A stretch of 64,000 nt of DNA, from assembly GCA_003612395.1 (NCBI GenBank), contig RAYQ01000001.1:310001-374000 (forward strand), read 5' to 3'. Both the position numbers and the translations under genes were made by a program. Origin of the DNA: Parablautia intestinalis. GTDB lineage: Bacteria > Bacillota > Clostridia > Lachnospirales > Lachnospiraceae. Below, piece by piece: positions 20,015-29,853 of this stretch; positions within the stretch are counted from its first letter, which is position 1, and each line of letters begins with the position of its first letter. The notes beneath the pieces are model-generated. The model ran no database searches. It worked only from the letters and a program-made list of their open reading frames with translations, and had not been told where the DNA came from.

Positions 20015-20272
20015 ATGGAGACCCATTCAGGAAGAATCTGCCGCAAATGTCTTACCAGAGATATGGATAAATCCGCCTACTTTGAAAATCTCCACTCTTA
20101 CATAGCAAACCTGGATGAGGATTTAAAAGTCAGCGAGCCGCTTTACGAAAAGCGGCTCACCCTGTGTAAACAGTGCGATCTTCTCTGGGATGGCATGTGC
20201 AGGGGATGCGGCTGCTTTGTGGAGCTGCGGGCAGTGATGAAAAAAAATTACTGTCCTTATGATAAGTGGTAG
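20015..20272 (+). CDS. DUF6171 small zinc-ribbon-like protein
   Basis: 85 residues with Cys pairs near the N-terminus (CRKC) and at CKQCDLLWDGMCRGCGCF, then CPYDKW at the end, matching the DUF6171 family of Clostridia. The cysteines probably bind a metal. It sits 33 nt after one GH51 gene with its own AAAGGAG ribosome site. Function unknown; the link to arabinose use may be incidental. Confidence 0.8.
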   Translation: METHSGRICRKCLTRDMDKSAYFENLHSYIANLDEDLKVSEPLYEKRLTLCKQCDLLWDGMCRGCGCFVELRAVMKKNYCPYDKW

Positions 20273-20329
20273 GATCCCCTGAAAAGCAACTATTATTTTA
20301 GATTATTATAAATTATTTTAATATTTTCA

Positions 20330-20358
20330 TTGACACAATTACAGCTCTATACTAAAAT
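20330..20358 (+). promoter_or_regulatory. promoter of the second GH51 gene with adjacent dyad
   Basis: TTGACA, 17-nt spacer, TAAAAT. About 17 nt downstream lies an imperfect palindrome GACACGCTTCGCGAGTC (20375-20391 region), a candidate operator between the promoter and the ATG at 20438. Confidence 0.65.
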
Positions 20359-20422
20359 AAGTATAAAACAAACGCCGACACGCTTCGCGAGTCGTCTTAT
20401 TGTAATAAAAACTATCACTTAA

Positions 20423-21949
<1,527 letters not shown>

Positions 21950-21986
21950 ACCCCGCAGTAAAAAGACCTTCCTATAAGGTGAAAAC

Positions 21987-22024
21987 AGCTGTCGCAAAAG
22001 GCCCCCTGGTCTTTTGTGACAGCT
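21987..22024 (+). terminator. terminator after the second GH51 gene
   Basis: 14-bp stem with one G-T pair (AGCTGTCGCAAAAG / CTTTTGTGACAGCT), 10-nt loop, then ATTATTTATTT. It lies between convergent genes and may act in both directions. Confidence 0.8.
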
Positions 22025-22094
22025 ATTATTTATTTCCATTGATCTGAGTGCATCGCGCCGGCTCCCGATACAGGCGGCACTGTTCGTTCCATTA

Positions 22095-23018
22095 TCAGGC
22101 GATCTCTAACGGACTGTAATTCATATGAACGGAGATATCCTGATTATAATTTCCAAAATTCCTGCCAAATATCGTAAGCCCGCCTACATGCTCCGCGTCC
22201 TCCTCCACCGCCAGTTTTAACTTGATAGTACTCTTATAATCCAGATGAAACTCCTTTATGGATACATCCGATACCTGCAGCCCGTCAATAAACGTCCCCT
22301 TCTCATTGATAACAAGATTTTTCAAAAGGCCATACTGATTCCAGTTTGGATACCACCAGTCCGGCGTAAAAATACCGCTCACATCCCCAAAGTCCCCCGG
22401 GCTTGTCCAGGTGGCGATCTTTCTGTCATTTAATATAAAGGAGATATCGGAAGGCCATATGTTATTTACCCCGGGCGCTTCGGAGCCGATTTCCAGCGAT
22501 ATGGTTATCTGATCAATCTTCTGGGCCGAGGGGATAAAGTTGGGGATAACATATTCCACATAGCCGCGGGTAAACCAGAGTATATCGGCACTGTATCTGT
22601 CCGGATGCGAAAAGTAGCGGTTGTCATCCACCTGGCCGATAAGCGCAGTGTTTGAAGCCAGGCCGCAGGTAGGATACACCTCGTAATCCGAAAAATGTCC
22701 CACCTTTAGATCCGCCTGATACATGTTTTTTATCTCCTCAGAAGATCCCATTTCAATCAGTATCTTGTCAAGACACACCGAACATTTCTTCTGATTGCCA
22801 TGACCTGCCGACTCATTAGATACATGCACCAGCCCGCTGTCCTCCAGCTTTTTAATATGCCCTGTAAGGGCGCCGTTAGTGATATTCAGCTTAGCGGCAA
22901 GCTCGTTCATGTTCATCCCCTGGCTTTCTGAGAGTATTTTAATAATTTCTATGCGGACTTCCGAACCCAGCGCTTTGAAAATTTCCAGCCCTTCCTCCAA
23001 AGATTTAATGTGCAGCAT
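22095..23018 (-). CDS. ArsR-type winged-helix regulator with beta-rich C-terminal domain
   Basis: About 307 residues from MLHIKSLEEG, with GGGGAG 6 nt upstream. The N-terminal 90 residues are an ArsR-type winged helix (FKALGSEVRIEIIKILSE, MNELAAKLNITNGALTGHIK). The remaining 200 residues are beta-rich with many Trp and Gly, like a carbohydrate-binding jelly roll. Placed next to the GH51 genes it may be a sugar-responsive regulator of arabinan use, which is inference from context. The upstream MATE gene overlaps its start by 14 nt. Confidence 0.8.
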   Translation of the reverse strand: MLHIKSLEEGLEIFKALGSEVRIEIIKILSESQGMNMNELAAKLNITNGALTGHIKKLEDSGLVHVSNESAGHGNQKKCSVCLDKILIEMGSSEEIKNMYQADLKVGHFSDYEVYPTCGLASNTALIGQVDDNRYFSHPDRYSADILWFTRGYVEYVIPNFIPSAQKIDQITISLEIGSEAPGVNNIWPSDISFILNDRKIATWTSPGDFGDVSGIFTPDWWYPNWNQYGLLKNLVINEKGTFIDGLQVSDVSIKEFHLDYKSTIKLKLAVEEDAEHVGGLTIFGRNFGNYNQDISVHMNYSPLEIA

Positions 23019-24414
23019 AAGAATCTCCCCTATTTTCCCCAATATGCTTTATTACCTTATGATATATCCGCACCACAAAGAAAACGGAAACCCCCAGAGA
23101 CATCAGTTCCGCAATGGGAAAAGCCCACCAGACATACGCCACATCCCCTGTAAGGGATAAAAGATAGGCCACCGGCAATAGCACCACCAGCTGCCTGGCG
23201 ATCGATACCACCATGCTGTATACGCCGTTTCCAAGAGCCTGAAACATGGTACCGCAAATAATACAAAAGCCTGCCAGCAAAAAGCTGTAGCTGATTGTAC
23301 GAAGGGCCGGAACGCCAATTACAAGCATTGTCTCTGAGGCGTCAAACAGTTCAAAGAGCTGAACAGGGAAAATCTGGAATACCAAAAATCCAATAATCAT
23401 CAGGCACATTGCATACAGAATGCTCAGCTTAACCGTTTTAATCAGCCTGTCCTTTTTCCCGGCTCCGTAATTGTAAGCCACAATGGGAACCATACCATTA
23501 TTTAAACCAAAAATCGGCATAAAGATAAAGCTCTGAAGCTTAAAGTATACCCCGAACACCGCTGCCGCAGTGGAAGTAAACGCCAGCAGAATCTGATTCA
23601 TTCCATATGTCATAACCGATCCAATGGCCTGCATAATAATAGAGGGAATGCCCACCTGATAAATCTGTTTTATAATAGAAAAATCCGGGCGGAATTCCTT
23701 AAAGTGCAGTTTAATTTCCGTGTTCTTTTTATCATTTATCACAATAGCAATGGCTCCCGCGATAATCTGTCCTATTACAGTGGCAATAGCCGCCCCTGCC
23801 ACTCCCATTTTAGGAAGCCCGAAATACCCGAAAATCAAAACAGGATCCAATATAATATTGATGATTGCCCCTGTTCCCTGGATAATCATGGTGTAAAAAG
23901 TTTTTCCCGTAGATTGCAGGAGCCTTTCAAAAATAAGCTGTGAATACAGACCAAAAGAGAAGCAGCACACAATTGCCAGGTATTGCTTCCCATAAGCCAC
24001 AATCTGTGCATCATCCGTCTGACTTGTATAAAACGGTCCTGTCACAAAAATTCCTACCAGCAAAAAGATCACAAAGCTTACCACCGCTAAAAAGACACCG
24101 TTAACAGCTGTTTTGTCCGCCTTTTCAAAATCCTTTTCCCCCAGAGACTTAGATAGCAGAGCGTTGATGCCGACTCCCGTTCCTGTGCCCAACGCAATCA
24201 TCAGCGACTGCAGCGGAAAGGCAAGCGATACTGCTGTCAAAGCATTTTCATCTATCCTGGAAACAAAAATACTGTCCACCACATTGTAAAGGGCCTGTAC
24301 CAGCATAGAAGCCATCATAGGAAGCGACATTGTAATCAGCAGCCTGTTTACCGGCATAACCCCCATCTTATTTTCCTGTTTTGGTTTTGATTCATTCAAA
24401 GTTGTTTCTTTCAA
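23005..24414 (-). CDS. MATE family efflux transporter
   Basis: 469 residues with about twelve hydrophobic segments and two repeated MatE halves (MPVNRLLITMSLPMMASMLV at the start of the first, IMQAIGSVMTYGMNQILLAF in the second). MATE proteins export drugs or metabolites using ion gradients. Its 3' end overlaps the start of the ArsR-type gene, so the two are cotranscribed. Substrate unknown. Confidence 0.93.
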   Translation of the reverse strand: MKETTLNESKPKQENKMGVMPVNRLLITMSLPMMASMLVQALYNVVDSIFVSRIDENALTAVSLAFPLQSLMIALGTGTGVGINALLSKSLGEKDFEKADKTAVNGVFLAVVSFVIFLLVGIFVTGPFYTSQTDDAQIVAYGKQYLAIVCCFSFGLYSQLIFERLLQSTGKTFYTMIIQGTGAIINIILDPVLIFGYFGLPKMGVAGAAIATVIGQIIAGAIAIVINDKKNTEIKLHFKEFRPDFSIIKQIYQVGIPSIIMQAIGSVMTYGMNQILLAFTSTAAAVFGVYFKLQSFIFMPIFGLNNGMVPIVAYNYGAGKKDRLIKTVKLSILYAMCLMIIGFLVFQIFPVQLFELFDASETMLVIGVPALRTISYSFLLAGFCIICGTMFQALGNGVYSMVVSIARQLVVLLPVAYLLSLTGDVAYVWWAFPIAELMSLGVSVFFVVRIYHKVIKHIGENRGDSYAAH

Positions 24415-24478
24415 ATTACTTCTATCCTTTCCTTTGTCTATTTATAAAATTATCTCCTTTGTCACAGGCGGCAAAGCC

Positions 24479-25138
24479 TTACAGATACTTTTTCAGGTTA
24501 TCCAGCACCACCTGATACCCGTTTGCATACATGTGGATCCCTTCCACCGTAAATTCCTTTTTCAGCTTTCCCCTCTCGTCCGTCAGCCCCTGATTGACAT
24601 TGATAAAATGACACCCCGTTTTTGCCGCCAGCCTTTCTACCGCCTCATTGGCAACGGCAATATTTTTATTTGTCCTTGTGGCAAAAGCCGTTTTTCCCCA
24701 CTCCTCATCTGAAATCTTATCCGTCTCATTGACCGGATAATACGCCATCATAAAAATTTGGGCCTCCGGCAGCCTGCCCTTAATCAGAGAAATAATTTTT
24801 TCATATCTCTTAAGCAGATCCTCCTGCCTGTAATCCGGGCTTCCTATATCATTGGTCCCAATATTAATGAAAATCTTAGAGGGCTCCGTTCCAAAGACCA
24901 TCTCTTCCATATGTTCCAGCATATCGACAGTTGTAAACCCTCCGATTCCGCGATTGTAAATAATCACGTTCATGCCGTTGGTCATCAAAAGCTCATTGAT
25001 CGGAAACTGCTCCATTAAAGACGAGCCTGTAAAAAGAATCTGTCCCTTTTTCACATTGCGATTCAGCATCCGGTACCGCTCCAGTTTTTCCTGCTGTTCC
25101 CGCCTCATCATATCTCTCATCACATCCCCAATGTCCAT
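24479..25138 (-). CDS. SGNH/GDSL-type hydrolase
   Basis: 219 residues from MDIGDVMRD, with GGAGGG 6 nt upstream. Block I is ILFTGSSLMEQFP (nucleophile Ser), block II Gly is in RGIGGFTT, block III INIGTNDIGSPD and block V EGIHMYANGY (His with Glu where Asp is usual). The enzyme probably removes acyl groups from sugars or lipids in the cytoplasm. It lies upstream of the MATE gene and may share its operon. Confidence 0.9.
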   Translation of the reverse strand: MDIGDVMRDMMRREQQEKLERYRMLNRNVKKGQILFTGSSLMEQFPINELLMTNGMNVIIYNRGIGGFTTVDMLEHMEEMVFGTEPSKIFINIGTNDIGSPDYRQEDLLKRYEKIISLIKGRLPEAQIFMMAYYPVNETDKISDEEWGKTAFATRTNKNIAVANEAVERLAAKTGCHFINVNQGLTDERGKLKKEFTVEGIHMYANGYQVVLDNLKKYL

Positions 25139-25347
25139 ATCTATCCCTCCCTGTACCGCCAGTCCTGTTTTCTGTTCCTGCAACGCTTAAGTATCCCGCC
25201 TCAAATAGTCAACCACCCCCGCTGCAGATCCTGCTATAAATAAGCTATAGTTAACGACATTAAAAATTTCGTTTATTATATAATCCCTTGTATTTTAAAA
25301 TAAAAATACTGCTTTAAGTATAAAAACTCTTTCCATCCGCATATGGA

Positions 25348-25390
25348 AAATCCCCGTAAAGCCAATAAATTCAAGACTTTCCGGGGATTT
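25348..25390 (-). terminator. ancestral tRNA-Lys terminator
   Basis: 9-bp stem AAATCCCCG / CGGGGATTT with an extended partly paired loop, starting 6 nt after the tRNA-Lys 3' end on the minus strand and followed by TTTTCC. It fits the original terminator of the tRNA transcription unit. Confidence 0.7.
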
Positions 25391-25396
25391 CCTTCG

Positions 25397-25443
25397 TGAG
25401 CCACCCGGGACTCGAACCCGGGACAACTTGATTAAAAGTCAAT
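25397..25443 (-). other. prophage attachment junction in the 3' half of tRNA-Lys(UUU)
   Basis: On the minus strand this reads as anticodon loop CTTTTAA with stem TTGA/TCAA, a 5-nt variable loop, a T-arm CCGGG-TTCGAGT-CCCGG, the 3' acceptor strand GTGGCTC and discriminator A. The D-arm and 5' acceptor strand are missing and pairing 27-43 is broken, so the tRNA homology ends near 25443. This is the pattern left when a phage integrates into a tRNA 3' end. Everything to the right is prophage. An intact tRNA-Lys should lie beyond the integrase, outside the window. Confidence 0.88.
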
Positions 25444-25612
25444 ATATCTCTTTATGCTTTTATTGTATTTATAAGCCATTCTTCAATTTGTTTGCTATAA
25501 TAAAGCTATAATAAGATTACCATAGCGCCTTTTAAAAATCAATTTATTTTGTAAACCTTCCTTATTATAATGGTGTTTTTACAATTTACTTTTTACAACG
25601 CTAATTATTCTA

Positions 25613-25639
25613 AAAAAAGGAAACCGCCATTTCTGGCGG
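25613..25639 (-). terminator. terminator of the 88-aa acidic gene
   Basis: Stem CCGCCA / TGGCGG (25624-25639) with a 4-nt loop, followed on the minus strand by TTTCCTTTTTTT. It lies 15 nt beyond the stop of the gene at 25654. Confidence 0.88.
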
Positions 25640-25653
25640 CTCTCAAAATATAT

Positions 25654-25920
25654 TTATTCCACATCCAGCAGATCCAATGCCTCCCAGTCCCAGCCTTCCC
25701 AGCCTTTCCCTTCAGCCCAGGCATCCATGTCCACGTCCAGCAGCTTCAGCGCATCATCAACACTCATACTATGATTGGTCAGTATGCCGCCGATAATCTC
25801 AAATGCGTTATCGTCTGCATAGACCAGCAACATATTTCCGTTATACTCTGTCTGCTCGATTTTTTCTAATGCCTCAGCTCCATAATCTTCTAAAATCTGC
25901 TCTCTTGCGTATTCTCTCAT
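25654..25920 (-). CDS. small acidic prophage protein
   Basis: 88 residues from MREYAREQI, with GGAAGGTGG 5 nt upstream; an in-frame GTG 9 nt earlier is inside that ribosome site. Very rich in Asp and Glu (for example VDDALKLLDVDMDAW near the C-terminus), no Lys-rich or hydrophobic segment. Nearest to the attachment site, where accessory genes expressed from prophage usually sit. DNA mimicry is possible given the charge, but nothing identifies a target. Confidence 0.65.
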   Translation of the reverse strand: MREYAREQILEDYGAEALEKIEQTEYNGNMLLVYADDNAFEIIGGILTNHSMSVDDALKLLDVDMDAWAEGKGWEGWDWEALDLLDVE

Positions 25921-26036
25921 AATATCCACCTTCCAGTTGCCTTTCGTTTTTATTTGATTTAACTCCCGCTATCTGTTATAATACTTTTACAGTTGGGGCG
26001 GTGGCAAGCCCGCCCTTTCTGTGAACCCTTATCCTG

Positions 26037-26201
26037 TTAGAATTTTAGTTTTTCATTGATTTTGGCTATCTGCTTTTCAGCTTTCTTGATAACTTTTTCG
26101 TTATGTTCCTCTTTGGCAAGTTCAAGAACTTCCTGCCAATCTTCCAGTTCATCAAGTAACATTCCTTTATACTGCTCATTTGTCATTCCCATATCGTTCA
26201 T
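26037..26201 (-). CDS. small helical phage protein
   Basis: 54 residues from MNDMGMTNEQYKGMLLDELE, predicted as two amphipathic helices with a Lys-rich C-terminus (KKAEKQIAKINEKLKF). This type recurs in Firmicutes phages with unknown function. The start follows GGAAAGAGAG; the longer upstream open frame is antisense to the divergent gene and is not used. Confidence 0.7.
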   Translation of the reverse strand: MNDMGMTNEQYKGMLLDELEDWQEVLELAKEEHNEKVIKKAEKQIAKINEKLKF

Positions 26202-26271
26202 GCTTAACTCTCTTTCCTTATATATCAAATATCTTGCCTTATCTGATAATACAAAACAGGAGAAAACAGAT

Positions 26272-26640
26272 ATGATGACAATAGAAAATATTTTGAAAGA
26301 AATGGAAAACGGAAACTGCGCTATATATGGCGTGCGAACAGACAGCAAAAAATACGTTGCCGGAGATTGGTGTGATATATCGTTAGATACTTGCGACAAT
26401 GAAATGCTTGGAGAGCTTGACGGAACATCCGCAACAGGGTTTGGATTTTTATATTTTGATGGAGAACAGGAAGATATAGACGAAGTTAAAAAGGCTCTTG
26501 ATTTTAACTGGGATTTTTACAAAGAAAAATATGATGCAAAGTATCAGTATATAATTGGTGGAGATGAATATGATTATGGTCAAGATGAGCATGAGATTAT
26601 CATAAAAAATGCAAAAGTAATTTGCTTAATTGAGAAATAA
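26272..26640 (+). CDS. uncharacterised acidic accessory protein
   Basis: 122 residues from MMTIENILKEMENGNC, with AGGAG 9 nt upstream. Strongly acidic, with a beta-rich middle (GFGFLYFDGEQEDIDEVKK) and an Asp/Tyr-rich tail. No family recognised. It is on the opposite strand to the lysis and structural genes and next to the attachment site, like a lysogeny-expressed moron gene. Its charge and size would fit an anti-restriction or other inhibitor, which is only inference. Confidence 0.6.
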   Translation: MMTIENILKEMENGNCAIYGVRTDSKKYVAGDWCDISLDTCDNEMLGELDGTSATGFGFLYFDGEQEDIDEVKKALDFNWDFYKEKYDAKYQYIIGGDEYDYGQDEHEIIIKNAKVICLIEK

Positions 26641-26762
26641 GCCGCAAGTGTCCGGCAATAATCCGGGATTGGAATACATCCCGTCCCTGCCGAGTAATGC
26701 AGTGGGATTCCTTGTTTTTTAATTAGTATTGGTTTATATTTAGATTGGGAGGATGAATTGTT

Positions 26763-27020
26763 ATGTTAAAAATTGGGAAAATACGAGAGGAAAATTGTAT
26801 TACACAGGAGCAGCTTGCTCAAGAAAGCGGTCTGGACGTTGATTGGATCCAAAAACTTGAATCCGGCGAGATCGGCATAAAAGATTTGACTATTGTTAAT
26901 TCTGTCCGTCTTTTAAAAGGGCTTAATAATCTTTGTTCCAGTACCAGCGAATCTAAATTAGAAGAATATTGCGCTGATCTCGTGACTGCTTACGTAACTA
27001 TGCGTGAGCTTTTAAAGTAA
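26763..27020 (+). CDS. small XRE-type helix-turn-helix protein
   Basis: 85 residues, helix-turn-helix at about 5-52 (IREENCITQEQLAQESGLD, WIQKLESGEIGIKDL) with a short helical C-terminus. GGGAGG lies 10 nt before the ATG. It follows the acidic 122-aa gene on the same strand and may regulate it. A hairpin terminator lies directly downstream. Confidence 0.75.
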   Translation: MLKIGKIREENCITQEQLAQESGLDVDWIQKLESGEIGIKDLTIVNSVRLLKGLNNLCSSTSESKLEEYCADLVTAYVTMRELLK

Positions 27021-27023
27021 TGG

Positions 27024-27052
27024 CAGGCGGCAGGATAACACCTACCGCCTGT
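27024..27052 (+). terminator. terminator after the small HTH gene
   Basis: Interrupted stem CAGGCGG..GG / CC..CCGCCTG immediately after the stop, then TTCTACT. It separates the plus-strand accessory genes from the convergent endolysin gene. Confidence 0.6.
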
Positions 27053-27174
27053 TCTACTACTCAAATACGGTCAAACAGTGATTACATCTTTACATCACGG
27101 TTAAGCAGTCGTACAATTTTATGCCCGTAAGAGTCCCCGACTTCTCCGGCCACCAGAAATAAATTTTACAGTAT

Positions 27175-28344
27175 TCAGGCTTTCGTACTGGTAATTGAAT
27201 TTAAAATTGCCAATATCTTTTTCCCATAACCGGCCCCATTGGCCCAGCCTCTACCCTGTGGATTCTCCTGGATCCCTAACCATTCCACATAAGGCGCACA
27301 CCCACGAGACACATACCGGAACCGGGGATCTATAACCGGATTCACCAGCGGTTCGCCATTTGCATACGCTTTTAAATGCTGGATCTGCGCCCGGATGCCA
27401 AGCTGTGGCATGCCAAAGGAATTGCCCTTCATGCCCCGCCGCGTTACACCCATGCCACAGAAATTATTCTGATCCAGCGTAACAGCGGAACCTTTAAAAG
27501 CAAAATTCCCGGTTTCCAAACAGGATTGCGCAAAGGCGATATCCCCTCGGATCCCTTCTGCTGCGCCCTCCGAAAGGTAAAGCGGTATCATATCCAGAAC
27601 AGACTGCGCTACAGCAGGATTTTTTGCTTTAAGATAATTCCGCATCTGCTCCACCGTTGCCACTGTTTCTTCGGCGATTTTGGTATATTCTGTCACTGCA
27701 TTTTCGGCATCCCTTTTTTTCATCAGCCCAAAATGTGCCGCTATGACTTCCGCTTCTGCTTTTGCCAGCTTTGCAAGGTTGTTCTCGTTCATTAACCAAA
27801 GCGTCATTTTTGTATTTGTGTGGAAGCTGTGTTCCAGAATCACCCCCGGCGTTTCTGCCATCCGTGCGCCATGAAGAACGCCATAATAATTATCGTTCAG
27901 CATTCCGTCTCCGTTGCGGTCATTTCCGGATTTTCTGGTAACAATCCGGAACCCCTGTGTTGCCCCCATAACCCCAGCAATAACAGGGGCAAGCTTTTCT
28001 GCAATCTCCTTTGAAATATCATCTACCCGTGTGGTGCTGTCATCTACCAAATGGTAAACCGCTACATAATCAATAGATTCATTGATTCCCTTTCCTACAG
28101 CATTAGAATGATTTGAAATAAACAGATCACATCCCCTTGAACAAGCCCCCCTGTTATAAAGTGTCTTGTCTGTTGCCTGAACCTTTCTTGTGGTGATTAC
28201 TTCCACCCCTGCATATTCTTCCAGATATTTCTTTTGCAAAAGGTGCAACTTCCAAGTCATATCACTTTCATAGTATCCGTTTACCGCAGGGCTACGGTTA
28301 TATTTCCCGTAATGCCCCGCATCAATACAAATTTTTACACTCAT
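27175..28344 (-). CDS. endolysin: N-acetylmuramoyl-L-alanine amidase plus glucosaminidase-type domain
   Basis: 389 residues. The N-terminal amidase_3 domain at about 1-185 has zinc ligands in IDAGHYGKYN, SNHSN and ILEHSFHTN. The C-terminal domain at about 240-385 resembles a peptidoglycan glucosaminidase: GDIAFAQSCLETGNFAFKG with its catalytic-type Glu, and GRGWANGAGYGKKI. Together they would cut the amide and glycan bonds of the wall at lysis. No signal peptide; release depends on the holin encoded directly upstream (2-nt gap). SD is CGGAGG. Confidence 0.93.
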   Translation of the reverse strand: MSVKICIDAGHYGKYNRSPAVNGYYESDMTWKLHLLQKKYLEEYAGVEVITTRKVQATDKTLYNRGACSRGCDLFISNHSNAVGKGINESIDYVAVYHLVDDSTTRVDDISKEIAEKLAPVIAGVMGATQGFRIVTRKSGNDRNGDGMLNDNYYGVLHGARMAETPGVILEHSFHTNTKMTLWLMNENNLAKLAKAEAEVIAAHFGLMKKRDAENAVTEYTKIAEETVATVEQMRNYLKAKNPAVAQSVLDMIPLYLSEGAAEGIRGDIAFAQSCLETGNFAFKGSAVTLDQNNFCGMGVTRRGMKGNSFGMPQLGIRAQIQHLKAYANGEPLVNPVIDPRFRYVSRGCAPYVEWLGIQENPQGRGWANGAGYGKKILAILNSITSTKA

Positions 28345-28345
28345 A

Positions 28346-28570
28346 TTATTTTTCCTCCGATTTGGGAAGCTCCACTTCCGGAATTCCTGCTACAGATGTC
28401 AGCATGGACAGCAAACCTGCTATTATAGCTCCCGATATCAAAACTTTCCAATTTACATCATTTAGGACCACAGCGGTACCTATTGTAGCAATCGCTGACT
28501 GTGCCACAGTTTTTACCGCTCTGACACCTGCTGCCTTTGCCCATCCAATCCAGTACTCTTTGTTTCTCAT
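28346..28570 (-). CDS. phage holin (r1t-type)
   Basis: 74 residues with two hydrophobic segments (TVAQSAIATIGTAVVLN and LISGAIIAGLLSMLTSVAGI) and a charged C-terminus, matching the r1t holin family. It would form the membrane lesion that releases the endolysin. Overlaps the upstream membrane gene by 4 nt (ATGA). Confidence 0.85.
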   Translation of the reverse strand: MRNKEYWIGWAKAAGVRAVKTVAQSAIATIGTAVVLNDVNWKVLISGAIIAGLLSMLTSVAGIPEVELPKSEEK

Positions 28571-28911
28571 AATTTTTCCTCTCTTTCTTCCGGTTCTTCC
28601 GGCATTGTTAAAAGTGTATGATACAGTTGTGTTGCAACATCATTGCCACCCAGCGCATGATATGCCTCGTAGGCTTTTTTTATAGACTCTTTGGCATAAA
28701 TAGGACAAAAATCACGCTCCTGGTATTTGTTATAGTTTGATACAATACTTTCCCTTAAAAGGCACTGCACACCATCAGCAACTGCTTTATTTTTGTTTTG
28801 TTCTTCTTTCAGCCTTTTGGCAGTCTGCCGATATAAAAAGCCGAGAATAATAGTAGATGCCGAAAAAAACCATTCCACCCAATGTGCCGCTATGTATTGC
28901 ATAATAATCAT
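28567..28911 (-). CDS. lysis-module membrane protein
   Basis: 114 residues with one N-terminal membrane segment (WVEWFFSASTIILGFLY) and a cytoplasmic helical domain with Lys/Glu-rich coils, then YHALGGNDVATQLYHTLLTM. Proteins like this lie before holins in many Clostridial phages; exact role unknown. The stop overlaps the holin start. Confidence 0.75.
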   Translation of the reverse strand: MIIMQYIAAHWVEWFFSASTIILGFLYRQTAKRLKEEQNKNKAVADGVQCLLRESIVSNYNKYQERDFCPIYAKESIKKAYEAYHALGGNDVATQLYHTLLTMPEEPEEREEKL

Positions 28912-28928
28912 TTTTGATTCCTCATTTC

Positions 28929-29036
28929 TTACTGATTTTCAGCCAGCCATTTTTCTGTAGATTTTTTCCATAATTTAGGAACTTGTTCAAAATTCATATC
29001 ACCGTTTTTAATCTGAATTCCATAAAATCTTCCCAT
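28929..29036 (-). CDS. XkdX family protein
   Basis: 35 residues: MGRFYGIQIKNGDMNFEQVP, then KLWKKSTEKWLAENQ. The length, NFEQVPKLW core and position between tail-fibre and lysis genes match XkdX, a short protein of PBSX-like and siphovirus tails. Its ATG overlaps the TAA of the preceding gene (TAATG). It is too short for most gene finders. Confidence 0.8.
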   Translation of the reverse strand: MGRFYGIQIKNGDMNFEQVPKLWKKSTEKWLAENQ

Positions 29037-29428
29037 TATACCATCCCTCCCTGCTCTGCAAGTTCGCTAACTGCTTTCCCAAGATCTTCAATAGCTCCGG
29101 TATTTATTTCCCGACTTTCTTTTAAATCACTAATTTCTTCCTTAAGTATTTCAATTTCTGTTTTTTCGCGCAGGTGGAAGCTTGTAAGGACAGTTCCATC
29201 CTCCTGTACGGTTGATGTTTCACTTTCCAGCAAAAGATTGCTATATCTTCCCACAATTACCCCGTCTGCATTCCTGATTAACATTTCTTCCAGATTTTCT
29301 TTTGTCAGCATGTCCCATCCTGCAAGCATATCCTGCTTTGTGGGGAACAAAACCCTCATATCAGTCAGGCTTGCGCCTGATTCAAGCTGTAATTCGGTTC
29401 CGTTTTTTAATACTAAAGTATCTTTCAT
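29036..29428 (-). CDS. phage tail-associated coiled-coil protein
   Basis: 130 residues, beta-rich N-terminal part (TLVLKNGTELQLESGASLTD), then a coiled coil at about 90-130 (EIEILKEEISDLKE). It is the usual gene before xkdX in Firmicutes siphophages and is probably a baseplate or fibre-tip accessory. Inverted site A lies only 53 nt upstream of its start. Confidence 0.75.
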   Translation of the reverse strand: MKDTLVLKNGTELQLESGASLTDMRVLFPTKQDMLAGWDMLTKENLEEMLIRNADGVIVGRYSNLLLESETSTVQEDGTVLTSFHLREKTEIEILKEEISDLKESREINTGAIEDLGKAVSELAEQGGMV

Positions 29429-29480
29429 TTCTTTTCCTTTCTCCGGATTTTAAGAGTCCGGAACTCTTAATTGTCAGTCC

Positions 29481-29497
29481 GCTAAATGGCAATTTAG
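29481..29497 (+). repeat. tail-tip recombination site A
   Basis: GCTAAATGGCAATTTAG in plus orientation. It shares the 12-base core GCTAAATGGCAA with sites B (30155-30166, minus), C (52589, plus) and D (53142-53153, minus). It is inverted relative to site B inside the fibre gene. Confidence 0.8.
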
Positions 29498-29775
29498 GAT
29501 CCTATTTAGCGTTACGAGATGTTGCAACAACATCTGGATTAACTACGGGGCTAAATTGGGTAAACTTTACGATACCGCAAATAAGCAGATATACGCCCAG
29601 GCTATTTTTGTATGCAGGCAATAGTACTAATGCAGCGATAATAAATTACGCACGTAATGCGCTGATTTTATCATCAGCAACCACAATAAGTATCCCGATT
29701 TATAATAATCAAAATGCGCTTACAAGTGTTGGATTTAGCGGTATTGTTGTTTACACAAAAGACATTAAGTCTTAA
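29482..29775 (+). pseudogene. silent tail-fibre tip cassette A (headless, inverted)
   Basis: 97 codons open from CTA of site A to TAA, beginning LNGNLGSYLALRDVATTSGL and ending GFSGIVVYTKDIKS. It has no start codon or ribosome site of its own. The first residues LNGN match LNGK, where the fibre gene on the other strand crosses site B, in the same codon phase. Inversion between A and B would replace the current fibre tip with this one. The tip is beta-rich, as receptor-binding fibre ends are. Confidence 0.8.
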
Positions 29776-29853
29776 GGCTACTTTTGTAAACTTTGTATGA
29801 TCCAGATCATAGAAAATACATTGATATTATTTAATAAAACTTAAATAATGGTA

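Noticed and set aside
25397-25443. A functional tRNA-Lys gene
   Set aside because: The 5' acceptor strand and D-arm are missing and pairing 27-43 is broken; only the 3' half is present.
29302-29481. Upstream part of the plus-strand frame leading into cassette A
   Set aside because: It is antisense to the 130-aa tail gene and has no ribosome site; only the part from site A onward matches the fibre-tip pattern.
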